Part shown: piece after piece, positions 38,001-50,870 of the stretch
How the letters are laid out: every line of letters begins with the position of its first letter
How positions within the stretch are numbered: the stretch's first letter is position 1
Notes under the pieces: generated by a model
The model's input: the letters and a program-made list of their open reading frames with translations, nothing else
Told to the model about the DNA's origin: nothing
The model's database searches: none
Made by a program: the position numbers and the translations under genes
DNA from: Diphasiastrum complanatum
Taxonomy: Eukaryota; Streptophyta; Lycopodiopsida; Lycopodiales; Lycopodiaceae
Reading direction: 5' to 3'
Assembly: GCA_029204225.1 (NCBI GenBank)
Contig: CM055094.1
Coordinates: 10,649,153-10,713,152 of the forward strand
DNA: 64,000 bases

Positions 38001-41000
38001 CTCCTTTGTAGATTTCTGAAAACTTGAAGAAGTTCTGAGCAATCTAGCTACTTTCTCCACTGCTGAAAACTAACTTCCCTAGGATGGAGATGGCTCTGAT
38101 TCCAGTGTAATAGATCCTAACACCACAATAGGGGAAACACTAACTGATCCACCCAACCTTGCCTACTCCCTGATATAGAGTAAGCCCCTCCTAGCCCAGT
38201 GTGAGGACTGGTAGCATGCAACTGCCAAGTGTCGGCCACGTGGCACTGACGTGGCCGACTGCACGTCGGGACCCAACTGGGGGCCCTATCCTGTTGACAG
38301 GGTCCCTAGACTGTGTTGGGCCCGCCATGGCTATGGACCGTGCTGGGGCACACTACTCACACTGTCTTGCCCTGTTGGTCATGTACGCTGGACACGACCC
38401 TGACTGTGGTATCTGACCTATCTGTGTTCCCTAGGGTTCGGTACTGGTTACGAGCTCGTAACAGTCATACCCTGGCCAAGTTGTACGCCACTATTCACTA
38501 GAACTTTGTTACGGCAGAGGCTGATTCTCGACTATTGTATGCGACTGGCCAAGCTGGCTTCCGCCGGGGTTATAGAACTCTTGATCATGTCCTCACCCTA
38601 CGTACTATCATTGAGGAGGCAAAGCATATGGGCAAGAAGGTATTTGCTTGTTTCGTTGATCTCTCTAAGGCCTTTGATACTGTTCCCCGTCACCTTTTGA
38701 TCAGCAAACTACATTAGCTTGGGTTTTTCGACTCTATTCTCGCGGTAGTGGTTGCTCTGTATGAGAGAGTTCTAGCACGTATTCGGCTGGGTATTGATTT
38801 GTCTTCTCCCATCCGTAGCATTGTTGGTGTCAAGCAAGGCTGTCCACTGTCCCCCTGCTGTTTGCACTTTATATTGATGATCTTGAGCGCCTCATTTGTG
38901 AAGAAGGTGGAGATGGTTGCCCGCTGGCTCATTTCTTCAACCCCGTTCTGCTTTATGCTGATGACATTTTTCTGCTTTCTCCCTCTCTAGAAGGGTTGCA
39001 GTGTCACTTACAGGACTTACATCGGTTTTGTGTTGCTTGGGGTCTCTCTGTTAACTTAAAAAGACAAAGATCATGATTTTCAACACCAATCGATAGAGCC
39101 TTCACAATTATCAATTCTTCTATGACGGCCAGGAAGTTGACATTGTTGCCTCTTATCCTTACTTGGGAGTCCTGTTTACTGCGCCCCTTCTTGGTTTCCG
39201 CCAGGCTGCATTTGCGCATATTTCCTCCGGTCTTTTAGCATTGGTCAAGTTTGAGCGTGGTTGTACAGTGAATCATATTTTTGATCCCGCTACTAGATGC
39301 CAGTTGTTTCACACACGGGTGGTGCTAGCAGTGATGTATGCCTCCAAGATCTAGTTGGCAGGACTTTCTCTCTGGGACTGGGCAGGCATTTCCCGCATTC
39401 AGGCCACTATGTTGGGTCGCATGATACGTGCCAAGACTACCACCCCTCATGATATCCTATGTGTTAAGTTTACTACTCTAATCATCCTTGAGGGCTTCTT
39501 CTGCCTTATTCTTTTTCTTCAGCGGATTCAGGAGATTCGTGCATCTCACCCGGATAGATACATAGTTGTTGCGGTTACTTCTTGATGTGTCCTAGCTGAT
39601 TCCCATGCCAAGCTCGTACTAGCAGGCGTCTGATCTCTTACAACATGCATCTCTATCATGGATCTTCCTCGTGGTACGCATTCATATATTCGAGGCTATT
39701 TATTCCATCAATATATGCAGCAGACTTGGAGCCCCTCCCTCCCACCTTCCCGCATTCGACTGAGCTATTACCGGATACACTTCCTCTCTCTGGATCCTTC
39801 TGGTTTTCCATTGTTGCCGCTCTATCTCTCACAACCCCTATCACACGGCCTGCGCTATCGTCTTGGGTAGTTGTGCATTTCCTCTCATCAGCTTGCTATT
39901 GAGGCCGGTCATGCATGGGATATCCCCCGGGAGCGTCGTCTATGTCGCTTGTGCTCGTTGCAGGAGGTGGAAGATGAAGCCCATTTCCTCCTCAGATGTC
40001 CGTTGTATTATGAGATACGGGGGAGTACAGTCTGACGACTGCGTAGTGTTATGTCTTACGTTCAATCTGAATCAATTTTCGGGTCAATCGGACTTCGTAT
40101 GACAAAGTTACGCTCATTTTCGTAAAACTGCTTGATTAGGTTTTGCTTTCTCTCTCATCTATCTCCTGCAAATCATCCTACGGCTTCGCTTCGCCTTCCT
40201 CCAGGCTTTGTCTTGCGCACAAAGCATGCTAAGAAGTTTATGTCTACGGGCTCTCGCAAACGTCTTCGTACTTTGGAAATTGCATTCACCATGCCTACCG
40301 ATTCTGTCAGCGCTCCACCGCCACTGGTTGCTGCTTCGTCCTCAGCTGCTATGGGAGACACATGCCACACCTACACGCGACACACCACTCCCGAGAACAT
40401 CTCCTCGTTGCATTTCTAAGCAATTTGCCGCTCTTCTTTCACAACTCAATGAACTTCGTGCAAATTTGCTTACTAAGACTGCCACGATAGACGCTCAACA
40501 GATTGAAATTGCTTCTCTTCGTGCTGCGCTTAGTGCTTTGCAGAGGGACATCATCCCTAATATCTCCTGTGCTGTTGAGGATACTAAGGCATCCATGAGT
40601 AAGCTTCCCCTTCTTGAGCGCCAGATACATGACACTGTTGAGTGCACTGCCCGGATTCCCGTTCTTGAACAGCGGCTTCATGAGACGGTTACAGAAAGTA
40701 CCTTCTCTCGAGCAAGAAGTACGTGAGACCAAATCATGGGCTTCTATCCTGAGATCATCTACCACCTCTTCGTCTTTTGTAGCACCCTCCTTAGACACCA
40801 CGGTACAAGGCGTCTTGGCAGAACAACAATGTCGGGATGACAAAAAGCTCAACTTAAGATTTCGGGGTCTTTGTTACGAGCTCGTAACCAGTGCCGAACC
40901 CTAGAGAACACAGATAGGTCAGATACCACAGTCAGGGTCGTGTCCAGCGTACATGACCAACAGGGCAAGACAGTGTGAGTAGTGTGCCCCAGCACGGTCC

Positions 41001-44000
41001 ATAGCCATGGCGGGCCTAACACAGCCTAGGGACCCTATCAGCAGGATAGGGCCCCCAGTTGGGTCCCGACGTGCAGTCGGCCACGTCAGTGCCACGTGGC
41101 CGACACTTGGCAGTAGCATGCTACCAGTCCTCACACTGGGCTAGGAGGGGCTTACTCTATATCAGGGAGTAGGCAAGGTTGGGTGGATGAGTTAGTGTTT
41201 GCCCTACTGTGGTGTTAGGATCTATTACACTGGTATCAGAGCCATCTCCATCCTAGGGAGTTCAGGACAGCAGTAGAGAAAGCTATCAGAAGATAGGAAA
41301 GATTTCTCAGATTCTCAGGAAAGAATTGAGGAGGAAAATCGCTGTAGGAACAGCTTTCAAATCCTTGAAATTTGCTGGGAATTTACAGTTGTTTGAGGCA
41401 CAATCCCTTGTAGAAGCTCAGCGCTGAAAAATCAGGGATTTACCCTTGATTTTTATGTATCAGTTGTGGATTTTTGAGCACATTTTATATAGAAAACGTG
41501 GAGCAGGTCCAGCGCTGCCAAATTGGGTGGAAACTTCGAATTTGGAGTGAAATTTTCTGGAATTTGGAGCGGATCTGAGACAGAATCGTGGGTGCAGGTC
41601 CAGCGCTGAAGGTCTTTGGCAGGAACCACAAGTTTGCAACTGTTTTGGGTCCTAAAACGGGAATTTTGGAGCAAAAAGTATACACCTCAGACAGCGAGGG
41701 AAGGGGCCAAGACGATCAGAAGTTTGTTTCTTTTTCTTGGTACCTTGATCTCTGATTTTTCCGGACAGCAGATCTGAAAGCAGTGGAGGAAGAGCTGAAA
41801 GGGCTTTTCTTGATTCTTTCTTTGGAAGTACAGTCCTCAGAAACAGCTAAGTCATCTTTCCTTTCCCTTGTACAGTTGTAAATTAGTCTTTTAGACTTTT
41901 TTCCTTCAGAAGTTAAGGTAGCTCTCTTTCAGTTTCGAAGATGACCACTCCTCAGGGACCTGATCAACCCCAGGAGAGAGGCTTCGACGAACTTGAAACA
42001 GAAGCCTTGGCTTACAGAAAAGGGAAGGAACCCATGGAAGTAGAAGAACAGGAACAGTTCGCCGAAGAACTCGACGAACTGGTTACCAAGGAGCAGTTCC
42101 TCCAATTGGTAACAGAAGTGGATGAACTGAAGCTGGCATTAGCCAATTTCAAGTCCAGTGTGGACGACTCGTTCGCTGAACTCAAAAACTTGATTTTGAG
42201 CTCCGCGAAAGGAAGCCTTCCCTCCACTTCTCAGTTATCCCCTTCTCCACTTCCATCAGTTTCGGGTGAGACTTTACGGTCTCAACCCAGTGTTTTTAAA
42301 GATTTAAAGCCTCCTACTTTTAATGGGGAAGAGAAGGATAGAAATGCAGATATTCTACAAACCTTCCTCAGCAAATGGAAGAACATTCATGCTCTTAAAC
42401 AGACCCCTGACCATTTGCAAGCAATTGAGGCCAGTCTTTCTTTAGGGCCTATGGCCTATAAGTGGTGGTTAAATCTCCAGGAGACTGGGCAGACTCCCCG
42501 GTCATGGAAAGCTTTTGAAGAAGCTTTCCTAAGAGAATTTCTACCAGAGAATGAACTTGATAGAGCCTGGGAAGCCTGGGAAAGAACAGTAATGGACAAG
42601 TCCCTCATCCAATATATCTCGCAGTATCGAGAGGCAATTTTAAAGATTAAAAATATGGATGACTATCAAAAAATCAGGGGATTTGTCCGTGGCCTCAAAG
42701 ATGAATATAAAGTAGAGGTCCAGAGAAACTCGCCTACTACCCTTGAGCAAGCTCTCAGATATGCTCAAATCTATGATGATTCAGTGGGTAGGAAGAGAGC
42801 GAGACAGCAACCACTTTCTGAGCAGCTTCCTCAGAAAGACTTTCAATTTAAAAAGAAATTTTTAAAAAGAAAGAAAGAAGATAAATTTAAAGGTGAAGCT
42901 CCTCAGAAACGCCCTTCACACATACAGCCCTTAAAACCAGATGATTTTGAGAAAGCCAAACAAGAACGTTTGTGCTTTGTGTGTATGGGCAAGGGACACA
43001 CAGTCAGACAGTGTCCCAAGGGGCCTTTCACTAAAAAAGATAAGAAAGATAAAAAACAAGTTCATCTTGTTCAGACTGTATGTTTCCCCAGTGACTCGGC
43101 AGCTTCCGAGATCAAAGTGTATCATGAAGATCATGAACACTGTTGCCAGCTGACCTCTGCAATGCTAGCGAGACCCTTCAGCTTTGGGCCGCATGACCTA
43201 GTACGTATGCATGGGAAAGTTGGTAACCAGTCAGTAAGAGTCATGGTTGATGATGGGGCAACCCATAATTTCATCAACCACACCCTGGTTAAAAAGCTTA
43301 AACTACCAGAAGTACCTAGTCAGCATAGGTACATAGTTTCATTAGCTAAGGGTGAAGATAAAAAAATATGGGAAACTATGGTAAGTAAGTTAAATCTTGG
43401 TATTCAGGGGTACCAAGATCAAATAAACTTTCAGATAATGCACCTGGATCGAACAGACATTGTTCTCGGGAGAGATTGGCTCTACAATTTAGGACCTTCC
43501 CTCCACAGAAACTATCAGGAGAACACCCTCAGCTTTCAGTATAAAGGCCGAGAGATCCAGTTGCATGGGGAGCATGATGTTCCCAACAGCCCTATGGTCT
43601 GCAGTTCAGAGCTCTGTCAGCTAATCGGAGACGAAGACCATCAGGTATTCTTATGTGACTTTCAGTTTATTCCTGAAGTTTCTATTTCCAGTTCTATTCA
43701 GCAGAAAATCAGTAAATTAGAAACTTTATTGTCTAAATTTAAAGATGTTTTTCCTGAAGATTTGCCACATGGTTTACCACCTAGCAGAGAGGTAGATCAT
43801 GTAATAAACCTAGTACCAGGTACAACACCTGTTTCTAAACCTCCGTATCGGGTCAGCCGAACAGAGGATGAAGAAATAACTAGGCAGTTAACAGACTATC
43901 TTGGGAAAGGCCAAATTCAGACCAGTAGTTCACCATGGGCCTCACCAGTCCTATTGGTGAAAAAGAAAGAGGGGTCTATGCGTCTTTGCGTAGATTACAG

Positions 44001-47000
44001 AGCCCTCAATAAAGTCACAATTAAGAATAAATACCCTATGCCTCGGGCAGACGAGTTGTTTGATCAACTCGACGGGGCTAAGTTTTTCAGTAAAATAGAC
44101 CTTAGATCGGGATATCATCAAGTCCGTATAAAATCGGAAGATGTCTCGAAAACAGCTTTTAGGACTCGTCACGGTCATTATGAGTTTAAGGTGATGCCAT
44201 TTGGGCTCACAAATGCTCCAGCTACCTTTATGACCTTGATGAACAGTGTCCTCAGACCATACTTGGGTAAGTTTGTAGTCGTATTTTTAGATGACATCCT
44301 CGTCTACAGCAAAACGAGGAAGGAGCATCTAAAACACCTCAGAAAGGTGTTTCGACTGCTCAGAAAGCATAAGCTTTATGCTAAACAATCCAAGTGTGAA
44401 TTCTTCGTTGAAGAAGTAGCATATTTGGGTCACATTATCTCTTCAGATGGGATTAAGATGGACCCAAATAAGGTTAAAGCCATACTCAGTTGGCTGAGAC
44501 CTCAGAATATTTTGGAACTTCAAATCTTTCTTGGTCTGGCGGGATATTACAGACGATTTGTCAAGGAATATGCTCAGATAGCAGTCCCTATGACAAATCT
44601 TCTTAAGGGGAAGGGAAAGGAGTTCATTTGGGAGTCTGCACAACAGGAGAGCTTTGATGCTCTCAAAACAGCCTCAGCTACAGCACCAGTCTTAAAAGTC
44701 GTCGACCCCAATCAGCCATTTGTGGTCGAAACAGATGCTAGCGACTTTGCAGTAGGCGCTGTGCTAACTCAGGGTGGACGACCAGTTGCGTTCGAGAGTA
44801 AAAAACTCGAGCCAGCTCAGACTAGGTACAGTGCCTATGAAAAGGAACTCTTTTCTATAGTCCATGCCCTTAAGACTTGGAGGCATTATTTGTATGGTGC
44901 CAACTTTGAGGTCCTAACAGACCATGGGAGTCTCAGATACCTTTGCAATCAACCTGAGCTTAGAGGTCGGAAAGCTCGTTGGGCAGAGTTGATGCAAGAG
45001 TTTGACATGTCTATCAGATATAGGCGTGGAAAATTCAATACAGTAGCAGATGCCCTTAGCAGAATGCCTATGATAAACGAGCTGAGTTTTACTCAGATTC
45101 GTAATGAGTTACTCGAGTCCTTGAGAGGGAAATGCCAGCATGATGCATTCTTCTCTATTATCTGGAACTCAGTCCAGAACAGACAGTTACAGACTCCAGA
45201 ACCAGTTCCCGGGGCTGGTGCCAGTTCATCCAAGAATACGGCAGCTTCCGTTGAGGATGATGATGAGTCCGAGTATACGTCGTCAGATGACGTTGAGGAT
45301 TCTGAGCCTGTATTACCCAAGCAAACCCCAGTGGTTGAGGGTCAGTTGACTCAAGGATTCAAATGGAAACAGTATTCCATTGAGGATGAGTACTTGCTCT
45401 ATAGAGATAGAGTATGTGTCCCCAATTCAGAGGATTATAGGCAGCAGGTCCTATATGAATGTCATGACAATCCTAGCGCGGGACACCCAGGCATACAGAA
45501 GACCTATGAGCTTCTTCGTAGGCAATTTTTCTGGCCCAGTATGAAAAAGGACGTCCACCAGTATGTAACCAGTTGCCAGAAATGTCAAGTAAATAAAGCA
45601 GAGCGTTTAAAGGCAGGAGGGTTGTTGCATCCCTTAGAAATACCAGCTGGTAAATGGGAGAGTATCTCCATGGATTTTATAGTAGGCCTGCCTAAAACCC
45701 AAAAGGGTAATGACGCTATATGGGTCACAGTTGACCGTCTGACCAAAATGGCTCATTTTATTCCGACCAAAACAACCGTTAGAGCTCCAGAGTTAGCGAG
45801 GTTGTTTGTAGACGGGCTATTTAAATTGTACGGTCTACCTTCCGGCATAGTCAGCGACCGGGACAGTAAGTTTACTGGAAATTTTTGGAAGGCAGTATTC
45901 CATCATCTCCATACTAAACTTAATATGAGTACCACTGACCATCCACAGACGGACGGTCAAACAGAAAGGGTAAATCAAGTGTTGGAGGATATGCTTCGTG
46001 CATACGTCAGCAAGAGGCAGACTAATTGGGAGGAGTATCTCTCAATATTAGAGTTTGCTTACAACAGTACCAAACATTCAGCTACGGGATACAGCCCATT
46101 TATGCTGATGTACGGTTTTCAGCCACGCTCACCCACAGCTGTAGGGTTTAAACAAGAAAAAGTTGAAGCAGCCAGAAACTTTTTAGAAGACCTAAACCAG
46201 ATGATAGAACATGCTAAGCGTAGCATTAGACAATCCCAGGATCGAGCCAGGCATTATGCAGATCCACACAGACGGGATGTGCAGTTCTCCACTGGTGAGA
46301 AATTCTACTTGAGAGTCCCAGTTGACTCTAAAACCCTCAAATAAGGAGTGTGTGCTAAGTTGTCTCCAAGGTATTGTGGTCCCTTTACCATCAGTAGGAG
46401 ACTAGGCGAGGTCACCTATGAACTAGAACTCCCACACAGCAGTAAGGTTTTTCCAGTTTTTCATGTAAGTCAGTTACGAAAAGCCTTAACCAGATCAGAT
46501 AATCTGGTAGGGGACAGTGTTCTAGTTCTCCCATTGGATCCTCAACAACCTCCACATGAACCAGAGGAAATTCTTGATAGTAGAGAGACGCAGACTCGTC
46601 ATACTCTATACCGAGAATATCTGGTTAAGTGGAATGATCAGCCTGTTGAGAATGCCACTTGGGAAAGAGGCAGCGTCCTTCGCAAGATTTTTCCAGACTT
46701 TGTCTTAGAGGACCAAGACGGTTCTTAAGGGGGAGGGAGTGTTACGAGCTCGTAACCAGTGCCGAACCCTAGAGAACACAGATAGGTCAGATACCACAGT
46801 CAGGGTCGTGTCCAGCGTACATGACCAACAGGGCAAGACAGTGTGAGTAGTGTGCCCCAGCACGGTCCATAGCCATGGCGGGCCTAACACAGCCTAGGGA
46901 CCCTGTCAGCAGGATAGGGCCCCCAGTTGGGTCCCGACGTGCAGTCGGCCACGTCAGTGCCACGTGGCCGACAATTGGCAGTAGCATGCTACCAGTCCTC

Positions 47001-50000
47001 ACACTGGGCTAGGAGGGGCTTACTCTATATCAGGGAGTAGGCAAGGTTGGGTGGATGAGTTAGTGTTTGCCCTACTGTGGTGTTAGGATCTATTACAGTC
47101 TTCTTACTGAGGGCACAACACTGGACCAGGTTACCTCTTTGTTTACTTCACACATGGGGCTCTTAGTTCCAGGTATCCAGTATGCTTGGTGCCTCCAGCA
47201 TGATCCGAAGGTATTATTTGTCAAATTCAAAACTATGGACGACCGGCAGACAGTTCTTCGTGCGCGTCGTACTCTCCGAGGCTCTCAGATTTACATAGAT
47301 GATGACCTTACTCACTGCCAATGGTTACAACATTTAGGAGGCAAGGACAAAACAACAGTGGGTGGTATTTACAAATGGCAACCCTCGCTTTTTCTCCAAG
47401 CGTCAATAGGAAGTTGGGGTACTCGGGCTCTTTCGCAGCAGTGGTTGCTCTGTATGAGAGAGTTCTAGCACGTATTCGGCTGGGTACTGATTTGTCTTCT
47501 CCCATCCGTAGCACTGTTGGCGTCAAGCAAGGCTGTCCACTATCCCCTCCGCTGTTTGCACTTTATATTGATGATCTTGAGCGCCTCATTCATGAAGGTG
47601 GAGATGGTTGCTTGCTAGCTCATTTGCTCATCCCCATTCTGCTTTATGCTGATGACATTGTCCTGCTTTCTTCCTCACCAGAAGGGTTGCAGTGTCACTT
47701 ACAGGTCTTACATCGGTTTTGTGTTGCTTGGGGTCTCTCTGTTAACTTAAAAAAGACGAAGATCATGATTTTCAACACCAATCAACAAAGCCTTCACAAT
47801 TATCAATTCTTCTATGACGAGGACATTGTTCCCTCTTATACTTACTTGGGAGTCCTGTTTACTGCGCCCCTTCTTGGTTTCCGCCAGGCTGCATTTGCGC
47901 ACATTTCCTCCGGTCTTTCAGCATTGGTCCAGTTCGAGCGTGGTTGTACTGCCAAGAGACTATCAGCTAGAGGTCAGGAGGAACCAGCCTCTTGCCCTCG
48001 AGGATGTTGTTCGCTTCGCCAGAATCTACCATGATACTCGTATGATGGCTAAGCCTGAGACTGGTGTCTTGCCCGACGTAAAGGGTAAGAAGCCTTTCTT
48101 TCCAAAGAAATCGAAATATAAGGCGAAAGATGGGTCTTCAGGTTCGGGTAAGTCGAAGAAAAGATCTACCTTGGACCAGGAAACCTTTATGAAAGCCAGA
48201 AGCGACAATCTGTGCTTTAATTGCATGGAACTAGGTCATGTCGCGAAGGAATGTCCAAAGAAATGGAAGGCTAAAGGGGCATCTTTTAAGACGCCAGGTA
48301 ACTCTAGCATATCTAGTGTAGATTTTTCCTTTGCTGGTAATTCTGTGTGTGAGCGTTGTTGTTTTAACACGGCTGTTTTTGGCCCTCATGACCTCATTCG
48401 GATGAAGGGGGTTGTGGGTGGCCAAGCCGTAACAGTTTTATTTGATGACGGTTCCACACATAATTTTATTAACGCTAATTTGTTGCAGAAGCTAAAGGTG
48501 GAAACAAAGCAAAGTGACCACCGATACACAGGGAAGCTGGCAACTGGAGCAGAAAGCCAAGTATGGGACCGGATAGTCCCACGTCTACCAATTGAGATTC
48601 AAGCCTATAAAGATAAATTATATTTTCACAGGAGTGGTTCTATGAGAGGAACGAGTCTATGAAGAAAAACTATGTAACACACAGTTTGTTGTTCTTGCAT
48701 AATGGCTCACTCATAGATTTGAATGGAAATGTTGATATTTCTACTCCGTATATGCTTTCTGCTTTGGAAACAATTAAATGTATGGATGTTGTTGATTGCA
48801 GTTCTTATTTATGTTGGTTAAAAGATTTTACTTGCCATGAAGAACGTAGTTTGCAATTTTACAATCTCCAAATGGAACTAATGTCTAATAACCTAAAGCA
48901 AGAAAATTCACCAGAAGGTGAAATTGTTAGGAAACTTAGGCAAGAATTTAACGATGTGTTTCCTGAGCAGCTTCCTGAGGGTCTTCCCCCCTCTAGGGGT
49001 GTTGACCATAGTATTAAACTGATTCCTGGTAGTTCTCCTGTATCACTGTATCCATATAGGATGAGTACTACTGAAGAGGATGAGGTTTATAGGCAACTTG
49101 AATTATCATACCAACCAAGCAAACTGTCAAGGCTTCTCAACTTGCTCGGCTTTTCGTTGAAAAGTTGTTGAGGTTGTTTGGTTTGCCGAATGACATTGTT
49201 AGTGATCGAGATCCTAAGTTCACTGGCACATTTTGGCAAGTGGTCTTTGAGAAACTAGAGACCACTTTAAGTTTGGGGTCATCTGATCATCTTGAATCGG
49301 ATGGTCAGATAGAGAGGACGAACCAAATCTATGGAAGATATGCTTCGGGCATATGTTTCCAGAAGACAGTCGGATTGGAAAAGGTACCTTCCAATGATTG
49401 AGTTTGCGTATAACAATGCAAAGCACTTTGCGACGAGGTTTAGTCCATTTTCTTTGATGTATGGTTTCCAACGTAGGGCTCCCATTTTAGTGGGCCTCAA
49501 AGGCCTCAACGTTAAAGTAGTAATAGAATTTCTGCATGACATGCAAGAAATGTTGCTTGTTGCTCGCGAGGTCATTCTGTATAGTAAAGAAACTCCATCG
49601 GAATGCCTATCAGCCGGAGCTACCTCAAGGAGTTAAAGTTCATCCAATATTTCACATTAGTCGTTTAAAGGAATGACTTGGTGGAAATGATGACTTGATA
49701 CTTCAAGAGGACTTAGTTCGGCTGGAGGACCTGACATCCTTCATACCTACTGAACCACATGCCATTGTTGATGTACGTCAACGTGGGCTCAGGAACCGAC
49801 AGGTAACTGAGTACTTGGTTTGTTGGAAGGGAAGTTCTGAGGATGACCTTAAACTGAGGTTCCCTAGTTTTCTTCCTTAGATAAGGAATTTTTTAAGGAA
49901 GAGGGAATGTTAGGGACCCAACTCCCTTGGGTCCCAACCCTAAACTTGAGATTGGACGATGATTGGGCCTGTAGACTTGACCGGTGACTCGTGAACTTGC

Positions 50001-50789
50001 ATGGTTGCCACGTGTCATGATCTAGGTGTGCACATGGCTTGGAGTCTCTCTCCTTGGAGGTATACAAGGGGAGGAGGACTCATTTGCCATCCATTCTATC
50101 TACCTAGGAGGAGGTGGATGGAGAGCGTGTGCACGGCCAGGACGTATGCTAGCTTGAGGCAGGAGATGGCTGAGAGCCTAGGCGGTGGTATGGGACACCG
50201 TCTAGGATGGGGTCGGATCCAGCTTGATACGGTCACAGGCCAGGGCACGGAGGGTGGACCCGGATTAGGTCCCACTACAGGGTGGAACGTGAATTGTTCG
50301 GTCTCTTGTGGTTAACCGGCAACTGGAGGTTTGCAGTAAGTAGCGATTGTAACAGGGTTAGACTCCCAGCAGCTGCTTCTCACTGGCTTCTTTCGGACTC
50401 GAGCACATGCTGATGACTCCAGTGATGAGATTCCTATCGCTGTGCCACCGCGGAAAAAGCCCAGATGTAGTCGGCACTCGCCTCCATTGGGGCCCATTGT
50501 ACGCTCCACTCAGCAAACACTTCACACTTACTTTCGCTGATATGTACTTATTTTCCACCTGGCCCGGGTTGTGGGCATTGGTACTTTTTTTGTAGTTCTT
50601 CTGTTATACTTGGCCCGGGTTGTGGGCTTATTTCACTTCTGCTTTTTTCTACAGTCTACTTTCATTCGTAGCTAGTTTATAGCATTTTACGGCCACGTCC
50701 TCCTATGGATGATGCTCCCACTGTTGCTTGTACATATTTTCTTTTTGGTCTTATGCACCCACGGGTGCCCAAAAGATGTTAATAAAGCT

Positions 50790-50870
<81 letters not shown>

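Larger units (their letters stand above)
32395..38468 (-). mobile_element. Ty3-gypsy chromovirus-type element E (6.06 kb, minus strand)
   Basis: LTRs 32400-32748 and 38106-38463, with TSD GTCAT at 32395-32399 and 38464-38468. It is inserted in a LINE ORF2. The LTRs differ by nine substitutions and a 9-bp indel. The order on the minus strand is 5' LTR, PBS, leader, gag, protease, RT, RNase H, integrase, PPT, 3' LTR. It is the same family as element F, in opposite orientation. Confidence 0.97.
40867..47102 (+). mobile_element. Ty3-gypsy chromovirus element F (6.2 kb), nearly intact
   Basis: LTRs 40872-41229 and 46740-47097, both 358 bp and differing at two positions. TSD GTCTT at 40867-40871 and 47098-47102. 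PBS, leader, a single gag-pol frame with one stop, and a PPT are all present. It is inserted in a LINE ORF1. It is the youngest dated insertion in the window. Confidence 0.98.
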
